Shown: positions 29,472-36,350 of the stretch, piece by piece
How positions within the stretch are numbered: the stretch's first letter is position 1
Layout of the letters: the number at the start of each line of letters is the position of its first letter
From: Actinomadura rubrisoli
GTDB lineage: Bacteria; Actinomycetota; Actinomycetes; Streptosporangiales; Streptosporangiaceae
Reading direction: 5' to 3'
Length of the DNA stretch: 40,338 nt
Assembly (NCBI RefSeq): GCF_004349215.1
Contig: NZ_SMKU01000045.1
Span: forward strand, 1-40,338
Translations under genes and position numbers: made by a program
The notes under the pieces: generated by a model
The model's database searches: none
What the model was told of the DNA's origin: nothing
Seen by the model: the letters and a program-made list of their open reading frames with translations, nothing else

Positions 29472-30425
29472 CTAGCGGGTGGGGGCGGCGCTGCTCGCCG
29501 CCCGGGGCGGGGGGCTGCCGGGCACCTGGAGCGTGACAGGCGGGGTTTCCGCGGCCTGGCGCGGACGGGCCTCGGCGAGCCGTTCGCGGAACCAGTCGGT
29601 GAGGGCGCCGTCCACGCGCACCGCGTCGGTGATCGGCGGACGGGCCTCGGTGCCGGGCTCGGCGGCCAGGGCGTGACCCATCCGGAACGTGACCGACTCC
29701 ACGGCGCATCCGTCCGTGGGCGTGGTGGCGCGGCGGCGGAGGAGGTCGACGAGGGCGGCGATCTCGTTGGGCGGGACGACCCGGTCCTTGGCGCCGGCGA
29801 TGAGCAGCAGCGCCACGTCCCGTCCGGCGATCTCGCCGGCGAGGGAGCCGAGGTCGAGCCGGTCGGCGAGCGCGTGGGCCCGGTCGGTCCACGTCCGTTC
29901 GCGTCCGGCGCGCTTCTCGACCGCCAGCGCCGCCCGCGACGGCGCGATCACCGGCGCCACGAGCGCGGCGGTGCTCACCGGCACGGTGCCGCGCGCCACG
30001 GCGAGCAGCGCGGCGGCGGCGCCCACGCTGAACCCCGCGAGCCCGACGGGCCCGTCCGGGAGTGCGAGGGCGCGGCGGATCTCGGCCACGGCCTCGGGCA
30101 GCCGCTCGACGGCACGTTCCACCGCCTCGCCGTACGCCTCGATGGCCTCGGTCTCCAGGATCGCGCCCGAGCCGAGCCCGCCGGGCAGCCGGCCGGGCAG
30201 GTCGAGGTAGACGCGCCACGCCGGGACGCCGGTCATCGGGATCGCGGCCGCCAGCGCACTGGCCGTGCGGGGCGGCTCGAACCCGGGCCAGGCCAGGATC
30301 AGCCGCGTCGGCCCCGCCGCGACCGCGTCCACGGCGGTCGGCGGCAGCGCGACGTAGGGGACGCCCGCGGCGGAACCGTGGACGGGCAGAGTGGAATCGG
30401 GCTGGTTCGGATGGTCGCCGCTCAT
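29472..30425 (-). CDS. Alpha/beta hydrolase (dienelactone hydrolase/esterase-like)
   Basis: 317 residues, soluble. The nucleophile elbow is GFSVGAAA (Ser about residue 133); the acid lies in GAKDRVVPP and the histidine in FRMGHALA, giving a complete Ser-Asp-His triad. After residue 280 a Pro/Ala-rich tail of about 35 residues has no obvious fold. ATG at 30425; the GGAG upstream is about 12 bases away, a little far. The substrate is unknown, and neighbours (a Kelch remnant and an unlinked YkvA gene) are uninformative. Confidence 0.85.
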   Translation of the reverse strand: MSGDHPNQPDSTLPVHGSAAGVPYVALPPTAVDAVAAGPTRLILAWPGFEPPRTASALAAAIPMTGVPAWRVYLDLPGRLPGGLGSGAILETEAIEAYGEAVERAVERLPEAVAEIRRALALPDGPVGLAGFSVGAAAALLAVARGTVPVSTAALVAPVIAPSRAALAVEKRAGRERTWTDRAHALADRLDLGSLAGEIAGRDVALLLIAGAKDRVVPPNEIAALVDLLRRRATTPTDGCAVESVTFRMGHALAAEPGTEARPPITDAVRVDGALTDWFRERLAEARPRQAAETPPVTLQVPGSPPPRAASSAAPTR

Positions 30426-30710
30426 GGCGTACGTCAGCTCCTGCGGTGCTCGACGGGCGGTGCCGGTCGTGCCTGGAGGTCAGGCAGGGGAGGCGGCGCT
30501 CCTCCCGCGAATACCAGAAGTTCCCGCGTCTCATGCTTCCAGCGGAGTCCCCGGAATGCGGCCTGATCACCACGATTCGCCCGTGAGAGTGACGAAGAAC
30601 TCACCTGAGGTCACCGACTCCACCGCTCTGAGGACAGGTCTGGGACGGCCGCGCCGGGGGGAAACCTCCGCGCTCATCCCGGACCAGGTTCCAGAACGAT
30701 TCCGTCCAAA
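30426..30710. other. Intergenic stretch between divergent genes
   Basis: This is most of the 370-base gap between the hydrolase and YkvA genes. I find no open frame with convincing start and codon bias and no RNA gene. The only clear signal in the gap is the ECF-type promoter at its right end, annotated separately. Confidence 0.5.
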
Positions 30711-30737
30711 GGGAACAATTCCGGAGATTGCCGCGTC
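30711..30737 (+). promoter_or_regulatory. ECF sigma-dependent promoter candidate for the YkvA gene
   Basis: GGGAACA (30711-30717), 16 bases, then CGTC (30734-30737) is a good match to the -35/-10 pattern of stress-type actinobacterial ECF sigma factors (SigE/SigH-like GGGAAC...CGTT/C). The predicted start is about 50 bases before the YkvA GTG. Confidence 0.6.
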
Positions 30738-30795
30738 ATAAACAGTCGTGGGCGCTGCGGGGGCGCGCCCTCAGAACGTCCGATGAGGAGTGCCT

Positions 30796-31155
30796 GTGGA
30801 CAGGAAGCGCAGCGCGGCCGCCGGGCAAGCCTGGCAGATCTACAGCGAGACCCTGCAACCCGACGCACCCGGGCTGTTGGAGCGTGTACGCGCCGTCCCC
30901 CGGATGCTCAAGGCCGTCCTGCGCGGACGGTACAAGGGGATGTCCTTCGGGACGCTCGGGCTGCTCGCCCTCGGCCTCGTCTACATCGTCTCGCCGATCG
31001 ACGCGATCCCCGACGTGTTCCCCATCGTCGGGATCGTCGACGACACGGGCCTGGCGCTGTGGCTGATGACCGTCCTCGTCAAGTCGGCGGGCGACTTCGT
31101 CACCTGGGAGCGCGGTGGCCGTCCCACCGTCCTCGTCGGCGAACCGGTCGACTGA
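30796..31155 (+). CDS. YkvA family (DUF1232) small membrane protein
   Basis: 119 residues. A soluble basic N-terminus of about 45 residues is followed by the DUF1232 core SFGTLGLLALGLVYIVSPIDAIPDVFPIVGIVDDTGLALWLM, a membrane-embedded motif with the conserved SPIDAIPD turn. Function in bacteria is unknown. Start: GTG at 30796, 5 bases after GAGGAG (30785-30790); GTG at 30790 is in frame but overlaps the ribosome site. The upstream ECF-type promoter suggests envelope or oxidative-stress control. A strong hairpin follows 12 bases after the stop. Confidence 0.9.
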   Translation: MDRKRSAAAGQAWQIYSETLQPDAPGLLERVRAVPRMLKAVLRGRYKGMSFGTLGLLALGLVYIVSPIDAIPDVFPIVGIVDDTGLALWLMTVLVKSAGDFVTWERGGRPTVLVGEPVD

Positions 31156-31167
31156 CCCGTCCCGCCG

Positions 31168-31200
31168 AAGGCGAGACCACTCAACCGGTGGTCTCGCCTT
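31168..31200. terminator. Bidirectional hairpin terminator between YkvA and IclR genes
   Basis: A perfect 13-bp stem (AAGGCGAGACCAC and its complement at 31188-31200) with a 7-base loop, followed by TT on the plus strand and AA-complement on the other; it sits between convergent genes. Confidence 0.9.
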
Positions 31201-31208
31201 TTCCGCTT

Positions 31209-31952
31209 CTAGGACGGCTTCAGTTCCTTGGCGAAGCGCTCGGCCGCGTCCCGCATGATGGGGACGACATCGGCGACGATCTCGCGTGTCATCCGCGCGG
31301 ACGGCCCGGAGACCGACAGCGCGGTCAGCGCCGGCGCCCCCCGCAGCGCCACCGCCACGCACCGGACGCCGATCTCCTGCTCCTCGTCGTCCAGCGCGTA
31401 CCCCTGATCGCGGATGCGCTCCAGCTCCGCCATGAGGATGTCGGCGTCGGTGAACGTGTTGGGCGTGTGGGCGTCCATGCCCGTCCGGGCCAGGATCTCG
31501 CGGACCTTCGGCTCGGGAAGCTGGGACAGCAGCGCCTTGCCCACACCCGTGCAGTGCGGCTGCACGCGCCGTCCCACCTCCGTGAACATCCGCATGGAGT
31601 GCTTGGACGGCACCTGCGCGACGTACACGGCCTCGTCGCCTTCCAGCACGGCCATGTTGGCCGTCTCCCCCACCTCGTCCACCAGCCGGGCCAGCACCGG
31701 CCGCGCCCAGGACCCCAGCAGCCGGCTCGCGCCCTCGCCGAGCCTGATGAGCCGCGGGCCCAGGGCATAGCGCTTGGACGGCTCCTGCCGCACGTAACCG
31801 CGGTTCACCAGCGTCCGCATCAGGCGGTAGATCGTCGGCATCGGCAGCCCGGAGACCTCCGTCAGTTCCGACAGCGCCATCTCACCGCCCGCGTCCGCCA
31901 GATGCTCCAGCAGTTCAAATGTGCGCTCCAGCGACCGTACGGCCTCCGCCAC
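31209..31952 (-). CDS. IclR-family transcriptional regulator
   Basis: 247 residues. N-terminal winged helix (RTFELLEHLADAGGEMALSELTEVSGLPMPTIYRLMRTLVNRGYVRQEPSKRYALGPRL), then the IclR effector-binding domain with VYVAQVPSKHSMRMFTEVGRRVQPHCTGVGKALLSQLP and EIGVRCVAVALRG, both family hallmarks. It resembles the actinomycete AllR-like group that responds to purine-degradation intermediates, but this assignment is by impression only. No metabolic operon is adjacent. Two perfect palindromes just upstream imply autoregulation. Confidence 0.93.
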   Translation of the reverse strand: MAEAVRSLERTFELLEHLADAGGEMALSELTEVSGLPMPTIYRLMRTLVNRGYVRQEPSKRYALGPRLIRLGEGASRLLGSWARPVLARLVDEVGETANMAVLEGDEAVYVAQVPSKHSMRMFTEVGRRVQPHCTGVGKALLSQLPEPKVREILARTGMDAHTPNTFTDADILMAELERIRDQGYALDDEEQEIGVRCVAVALRGAPALTALSVSGPSARMTREIVADVVPIMRDAAERFAKELKPS

Positions 31953-31979
31953 CGGCGCCTCCCCTCGTCGTGATCACCC

Positions 31980-32012
31980 GATTCTACGGAGAATCGATTT
32001 CGCTATGCGAAA
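31980..32012. promoter_or_regulatory. Twin palindromes upstream of the IclR gene
   Basis: GATTCT-ACGG-AGAATC (31980-31995) and TTTCGC-TAT-GCGAAA (31998-32012) are perfect inverted repeats. The first contains a minus-strand TAGAAT that can serve as the -10 of the IclR gene, and the second lies at its upstream edge. The 15-bp size of the second fits an IclR dimer site. Confidence 0.65.
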
Positions 32013-32128
32013 GAGGGGTAGGGCGTTACTGGTGGCCATGGCGTGGCAATAACTGTCTACGCCCGGCGCCACGCGCGCCGCCCCCCTGGCAGCCATAGGG
32101 AACACAGGTAACTGCGAGAGGGGAACGG

Positions 32129-33883
32129 GTGCAAACGGGGGGCCGAAGGAAACGCAGCACGACACGTCCGCGCCGGTGGACGTCCAGCCGGCGATGGGCC
32201 GCGATAGCGGCGAGCAGCGCGCTGGCCGTCCCACCGGTCTTCATGGTGAACCCATCGGCGAGAGCCGTGCCAGGTGCATGGTTCGAGCCCGATCCGCGCT
32301 CGTCGGCCGTCCGCTTAGGCGCCGACGTGACGACCACGGGCGGCACGTCCACCGGCGCCGACTACGCGCTGACGTACACCGTCCGGGTCCACGCCATCGG
32401 CGGGACGGCGCACAACACCGTCCTGGAGCTCACCGCCGAACGCCTCATGTCATGGACGAGGCACTCGCCGAACTGTGCCGCGTCCGGCCAGGTCCTACGC
32501 TGCCCACTCGGTGATGTCGACGAGGACGGAGAGGAACGTTCCGCCACGCTCCGCATGCCCGACTCCCTGGTCTCGTCCTCGTCCGCTAGGCCGGTGACCG
32601 TCTTGATGACGGCGGAGGCAGCCAACGCACCGAGACAAACCGTCCGTACGGTGGTCGGCTTTCCCAGCGGCGTTCTTGGCCCGGCCCTCGTCACAGGCAA
32701 CCCCTGCAACGGCCCGGCCACCTCTGCGAGGACCGCTCTCCGCGAGCCATGCACCGAGCCCGGACCGGACGGTAACCCTTCAGGAGCCGACAAGCCGACG
32801 GCCAACGGCACCCTCACAACGGCTGGGAAGCCCAGCCCGAACGCGTGCCAGCCGTCAGGAGCCAACACCAAGCCGTGCCACGAGGGGGAACCCACTGCGG
32901 GCGGTGGGCCTCCCGTGAGTGGCAAGCCCAACGCCGACGGCACCCCGGCCGCAGGCGTGAACCCCCGTCCGGGCGCTTGCCGCACAGGCACCCCGTGCCA
33001 AGCCAAACCACCACCCGGCGGCAAGCCCTCGCACGACGGCAAGCCCTCGCCTGGGGGCAAGCCGCCTCATAGCGGTAAGCCCAAGGCCAATGGTGCTCCG
33101 GGCGCAGGTCCGGCCACAGACGTCAAGCCCCGTCCCGGTGCCTGCCGCGCAGGCAAGCCGTGCCTCGGCAAGCCGTCGCACGGAGGCAAGCCGTCCGCTG
33201 GGGGCAAGCCGCCTCATGGGGGTAAGCCCAAGGCCGGTGGTGCCCCGGGCGCAGGCGTCAAGCCCCGTCCCGGTGCCTGCCGCACAGGCAAGCCATGCCA
33301 CGGCGAGCCCCCGCACGGAGGCAAGCCGTCCCCTGGGGGCAAGCCCCCGCACGGTGGCAAGCCCAAGGTCGATGGTGTCCTGGGCGCGGGTCCGGTTGCT
33401 GGTGTGACGCCCCGTTCCGGTGCCTGCCGTGCAGGCAAGCCGTGCCATGGCGAGCCCTCCCATGGCGGCAAGCCTCATGCGGGCGTTGGCCTTGGCGGGG
33501 GCGGGAAGCCGCGCGGGACTGGGGAGCCGTCTGACACCGAGTTGGACGCGGGGGCGGAGGTGCCGGGATCGCCGCATTCGTCCGGTCAGCAAGGGCCGAA
33601 TGCGATCGTCCTGCCACCGCTGAGCGCACCGGCGCCGAACGGGCAGGGTGTGCCCGGGCGGACGCAGTCGCGGGCCGCGTCCGGGGAGAGCAAGATGACG
33701 CTGGTCTCGCCGACCAGCACGGAGGAAGGGGACGGGACGGACTGGGCCGTCGTGCTCGGCATAGCGCTCGTGGCCGAGATCGGGTTGTTGTGGGGCGCGG
33801 CATGCGTTGGTCTGTGGAGACGCAGGGTCGCGTTCACGCGCGCGCTGGAGGACGCCGCGGAAGACGGACGCGCCATCGAGTGA
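32129..33883 (+). CDS. Cell-surface protein with Cys/Gly/Lys/Pro repeats and C-terminal membrane anchor
   Basis: 584 residues. A basic start and signal peptide (about 22-47, AAIAASSALAVPPVFMVNPSARA), a beta-rich domain of about 150 residues resembling DUF11-type surface modules (LGADVTTTGGTSTGADYALTYTVRVHAIGG), a Gly/Pro/Lys-rich region with four long repeats starting GACR-x-G-x-PC, and a C-terminal membrane helix (WAVVLGIALVAEIGLLWGAACVGLW) with a basic tail. It is predicted to be anchored in the membrane and to span the wall. GTG at 32129 has GAGAGGGGAA upstream. Third-position G/C is visibly lower than in neighbours, suggesting a fast-evolving or acquired gene. No enzyme motif; function unknown. 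Confidence 0.82.
   Translation: MQTGGRRKRSTTRPRRWTSSRRWAAIAASSALAVPPVFMVNPSARAVPGAWFEPDPRSSAVRLGADVTTTGGTSTGADYALTYTVRVHAIGGTAHNTVLELTAERLMSWTRHSPNCAASGQVLRCPLGDVDEDGEERSATLRMPDSLVSSSSARPVTVLMTAEAANAPRQTVRTVVGFPSGVLGPALVTGNPCNGPATSARTALREPCTEPGPDGNPSGADKPTANGTLTTAGKPSPNACQPSGANTKPCHEGEPTAGGGPPVSGKPNADGTPAAGVNPRPGACRTGTPCQAKPPPGGKPSHDGKPSPGGKPPHSGKPKANGAPGAGPATDVKPRPGACRAGKPCLGKPSHGGKPSAGGKPPHGGKPKAGGAPGAGVKPRPGACRTGKPCHGEPPHGGKPSPGGKPPHGGKPKVDGVLGAGPVAGVTPRSGACRAGKPCHGEPSHGGKPHAGVGLGGGGKPRGTGEPSDTELDAGAEVPGSPHSSGQQGPNAIVLPPLSAPAPNGQGVPGRTQSRAASGESKMTLVSPTSTEEGDGTDWAVVLGIALVAEIGLLWGAACVGLWRRRVAFTRALEDAAEDGRAIE
32966..33510 (+). repeat. Four in-frame tandem repeats of 135-165 bases
   Basis: Units begin at 32966, 33131, 33266 and 33413 (spacings 165, 135 and 147 bases: 55, 45 and 49 codons), each encoding R-P/S-GACR-T/A-G-K/T-PC followed by HGGKP/PGGKP motifs; the last is partial. 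Each unit carries two cysteines five residues apart (CR-x-G-x-PC). Length differences are all whole codons, so the array varies without breaking frame. Confidence 0.9.
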
Positions 33884-33884
33884 A

Positions 33885-33935
33885 CCGGGTCGGGACCCGG
33901 CGACCCGAACGGGGGCCTGCCGGATCCGGACAGGC
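33885..33935. terminator. Hairpin and dyad after the surface-protein gene
   Basis: CCGGGT-CGGG-ACCCGG (33885-33900) starts two bases after the stop and could act as a terminator. A near-palindrome centred on CCGGATCCGG (33915-33935) follows. Neither has a U-tract. Confidence 0.45.
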
Positions 33936-34037
33936 GATTTGCTGGACAAGTGTCCCCGCATCATGCCAATTGGGCGTTCCTGCCCTTAGGCTGTCCGCCT
34001 AACAGTGAACGCTGCCGTTACGGACAGGGGATCCGGC

Positions 34038-34304
34038 ATGTCAGACGCGACGCTGCAGTGTCCGAAGTGCGAGTCCGATCTTGACTCCCACGAACGCCAC
34101 GGGGTCGTCATCGAGGAATGCCCGGCCTGCAAGGGGGTCTTCCTCGACCGAGGGGAGCTCGAACTGCTGATTGACGCCGAGAGCCGCTACCTGGCCGAGC
34201 TCCCGGACGGCGAACACCCGGAGACGGCCTACCAGGGACGGCACCGGCGCGGCATCATGGAGCAGATCTTCGCTGGGGAAGGCCAGGCCGGGCACGGTCG
34301 GTGA
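34038..34304 (+). CDS. Small zinc-ribbon (TFIIB-type) protein
   Basis: 88 residues. A zf-TFIIB-like ribbon (PF13453 type): CPKCESDLDSHERHGVVIEECPACKGVFLDRGELELLI, two Cys-x2-Cys knuckles 20 residues apart, ending with the conserved W/F-L-D-x-GEL pattern. A charged helical tail follows. ATG at 34038 has CAGGGGAT upstream. Such proteins are common and largely uncharacterised in actinomycetes; a nucleic-acid or protein interaction role is assumed. It is a separate unit from the lipid operon that follows. Confidence 0.88.
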   Translation: MSDATLQCPKCESDLDSHERHGVVIEECPACKGVFLDRGELELLIDAESRYLAELPDGEHPETAYQGRHRRGIMEQIFAGEGQAGHGR

Positions 34305-34340
34305 CCGTGCGGACGCCCAGGCGCACACGGATATTCACTC

Positions 34341-34410
34341 TTGTCACGCCAGTGACAAAGGGGCGGTTGTCTAATGTGACCGCAGGCTAATATCGCGCGT
34401 TGCCTACTAT
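34341..34410 (+). promoter_or_regulatory. Operator-like dyad and promoter of the acyl-lipid operon
   Basis: TTGTCAC-GCCA-GTGACAA (34341-34358) is a perfect inverted repeat with 7-base arms. Downstream are two -10-like boxes, TAATAT (34388-34393) and TACTAT (34405-34410, preceded by an extended TG). The latter would start transcription about 105 bases before the ligase ATG. A small CTAC-N6-GTAG dyad (34404-34417) overlaps it. A repressor dimer site is likely, but the regulator is not encoded in the operon. Confidence 0.55.
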
Positions 34411-34522
34411 CGGGTAGCTTCACGGTCATTGCCGGTAGCCGGGGTCTTGCCAGAGGCAGTCGTCCGGCCATATCCGTCGATGGCGCCCGCCCCCCACGGC
34501 CTTCCCCCCGGGAGATTGATCA

Positions 34523-36319
34523 ATGGCATTGGGCTCGCTGCTTCCCGATCTCCAGCCCGGTGGCTCCGGCCGCACCCCGCTGATCGAGCGGCTCGCCAGG
34601 TGGGCCAGGGAGAAGCCGGACGCCCTGGCCTTCACCTTCGTCGACTACTCGCTCGACCCGTCCGGGGCGAAGATCACGTTGGACTGGGCCGAGACGGAGC
34701 GGCGGGCGCGCGCGATGGCGGCCCGGCTCCGGCAGGTGACCGGGCCGGGGGAGCGCACCGCGCTGCTGCTGCCGCAGAGCCTCGACTACATGATGGCCAT
34801 GCTCGGCGCCCTGTACGCGCACGTCATCGCCGTGCCGCTGTTCTCGCCGGACCTGCCGGGGCACGCCGACCGGCTGATCGGCGCCTACTCCGACGCCGAG
34901 CCCGCCGTGATCGTCACGACGCGGAACGCGCTGCAGCACGTGGAGAAGTTCCTGGCCGACCACGACGTCCCGCAGCCGAAGGAGATCCTGTTCGCCGAGG
35001 AGGTCGATCTCGACCTCGCCTCCACCTGGGAGGACGAGCCGATCGGGTTCGACGACCTGGCCTACCTGCAGTACACGTCGGGTTCCACGCGCCGTCCGGC
35101 CGGAGTGGAGATCACGCACGGGAACGTGACGGCGAACGCGGCGCAGCTGTGGTCGGGGTGGGCGCCCCAGAAGCCGGACCCCGAGCTCGTGAGCTGGCTG
35201 CCGCTCTTCCACGACATGGGCCTGATCGCCACGATGGCGCTTCCGCTGGTGCGCGGCGATCACGCGATCTTCACCGATCCGGTGTCGTTCATCATGAACC
35301 CGATGCGGTGGATGGAGCTGATCGCCGAGCGTCCGGGCAAGAACGTCTACACCGCCGGGCCCAACTTCGCGTACGAGTACGTCGCGTCCATGGCCTCGCC
35401 GGAGAGGCTGGCCAAGCTGGACCTGTCCGGCCTCACGACGTGCCTGAACGGCGCGGAGCCGATCCGCACGTCCACGCTGTCGACGTTCGGGGACGCGTTC
35501 GCCGGCGTGGGGCTGCGGCCCGGCGCGCAGGCCCCCGGCTACGGCCTGGCGGAGGCGACGGTGTTCGTCACCGCGGCCGCCGAGGACGTCCCACCGAAGA
35601 TCATCTATGCGGACCGCGCCACCTTGACCAAGGGCGAGGTGCGGCTCTGCGACGGCCCGTCGGAGCGCGCCAGCACGCTGGTGTCGTGCGGCACGCCGTC
35701 CGGCCAGATCGTCGCGATCGTCGATCCCGAGACGCGTGCCGAGCAGCCGGACGGTCACGTCGGTGAAATCTGGGTCCACGGACCGAACACCGCACTGGGC
35801 TACTGGCGCAACTCGGAGCGCAGCCAAGACACGTTCGGTGGCGAACTGGCCGAGCCGGGCGAACTACCGTCCGGGCCTTGGACGAAGACCGGCGACTACG
35901 GTGTCGTCCACGAGGGCGAGCTGTACGTCACCGGCCGCATCAAGGACCTCATCATCGTGGACGGTCGGAACCACTATCCGCAGGACATCGAGGTCACGAC
36001 GCAAGAGGCGCACCCGGCCATTCGTCCCGACCACGTCGCCGCGTTCGCTCTGCAAGGCGAGGAGACCGAGCGGCTCGTCATCGTGGCCGAGCGCAACAGG
36101 CGCGTCCCGCTCGGACGGCTCGACCCGCACGAGGTGGAGACGGCCGTGCGCGGGGCCGTGAACGTCGAGCACGAGATGAGCGTCCACGAGTTCGTGCTGA
36201 TCGAGCCCGGCGGCGTCTCCCGCACCTCCAGCGGGAAGATCGCGCGGGCGGCCACCCGTCAGCGCTACCTTGACGGCGCGCTGGCGACGACCGAGGCTCG
36301 CCTGGCGGCTCGCAAGTAG
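34523..36319 (+). CDS. Fatty acyl-AMP ligase, FadD32-like
   Basis: 598 residues, an ANL-superfamily adenylating enzyme that converts a fatty acid and ATP to acyl-AMP. The core motif YTSGSTRRPAGVEITHGN (from Tyr184) has the STR-x-PAGV form I associate with FadD32-type fatty acyl-AMP ligases rather than STG-x-PKG of CoA ligases. LPLFHDMGLI, PGYGLAEATVF, TKTGDYGVVHEGELYVTGRIKDLIIVDGRNHYPQDIE (hinge and C-domain) and the late SRTSSGKIAR lysine follow. GGGAG lies upstream of ATG 34523. Such ligases normally pass the acyl group to an acyl carrier protein of a polyketide synthase; none is in the window. First gene of a three-gene operon with the lipid transporter and surface acyltransferase. Confidence 0.93.
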   Translation: MALGSLLPDLQPGGSGRTPLIERLARWAREKPDALAFTFVDYSLDPSGAKITLDWAETERRARAMAARLRQVTGPGERTALLLPQSLDYMMAMLGALYAHVIAVPLFSPDLPGHADRLIGAYSDAEPAVIVTTRNALQHVEKFLADHDVPQPKEILFAEEVDLDLASTWEDEPIGFDDLAYLQYTSGSTRRPAGVEITHGNVTANAAQLWSGWAPQKPDPELVSWLPLFHDMGLIATMALPLVRGDHAIFTDPVSFIMNPMRWMELIAERPGKNVYTAGPNFAYEYVASMASPERLAKLDLSGLTTCLNGAEPIRTSTLSTFGDAFAGVGLRPGAQAPGYGLAEATVFVTAAAEDVPPKIIYADRATLTKGEVRLCDGPSERASTLVSCGTPSGQIVAIVDPETRAEQPDGHVGEIWVHGPNTALGYWRNSERSQDTFGGELAEPGELPSGPWTKTGDYGVVHEGELYVTGRIKDLIIVDGRNHYPQDIEVTTQEAHPAIRPDHVAAFALQGEETERLVIVAERNRRVPLGRLDPHEVETAVRGAVNVEHEMSVHEFVLIEPGGVSRTSSGKIARAATRQRYLDGALATTEARLAARK

Positions 36320-36350
36320 CGTTCCCGGCCGCGACGACATCAGGAGGATC

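Noticed and set aside
30426..30795. Small genes in the hydrolase-YkvA gap
   Set aside because: Open frames there lack ribosome sites and typical third-position bias; only the promoter element is supportable.
33895..34000. tRNA or tRNA-derived attachment site
   Set aside because: The dyad GCCTGCCGGATCCGGACAGGC vaguely recalls a T-arm, but the TTCGA loop, D-arm and acceptor stem are missing and no integrase is nearby.
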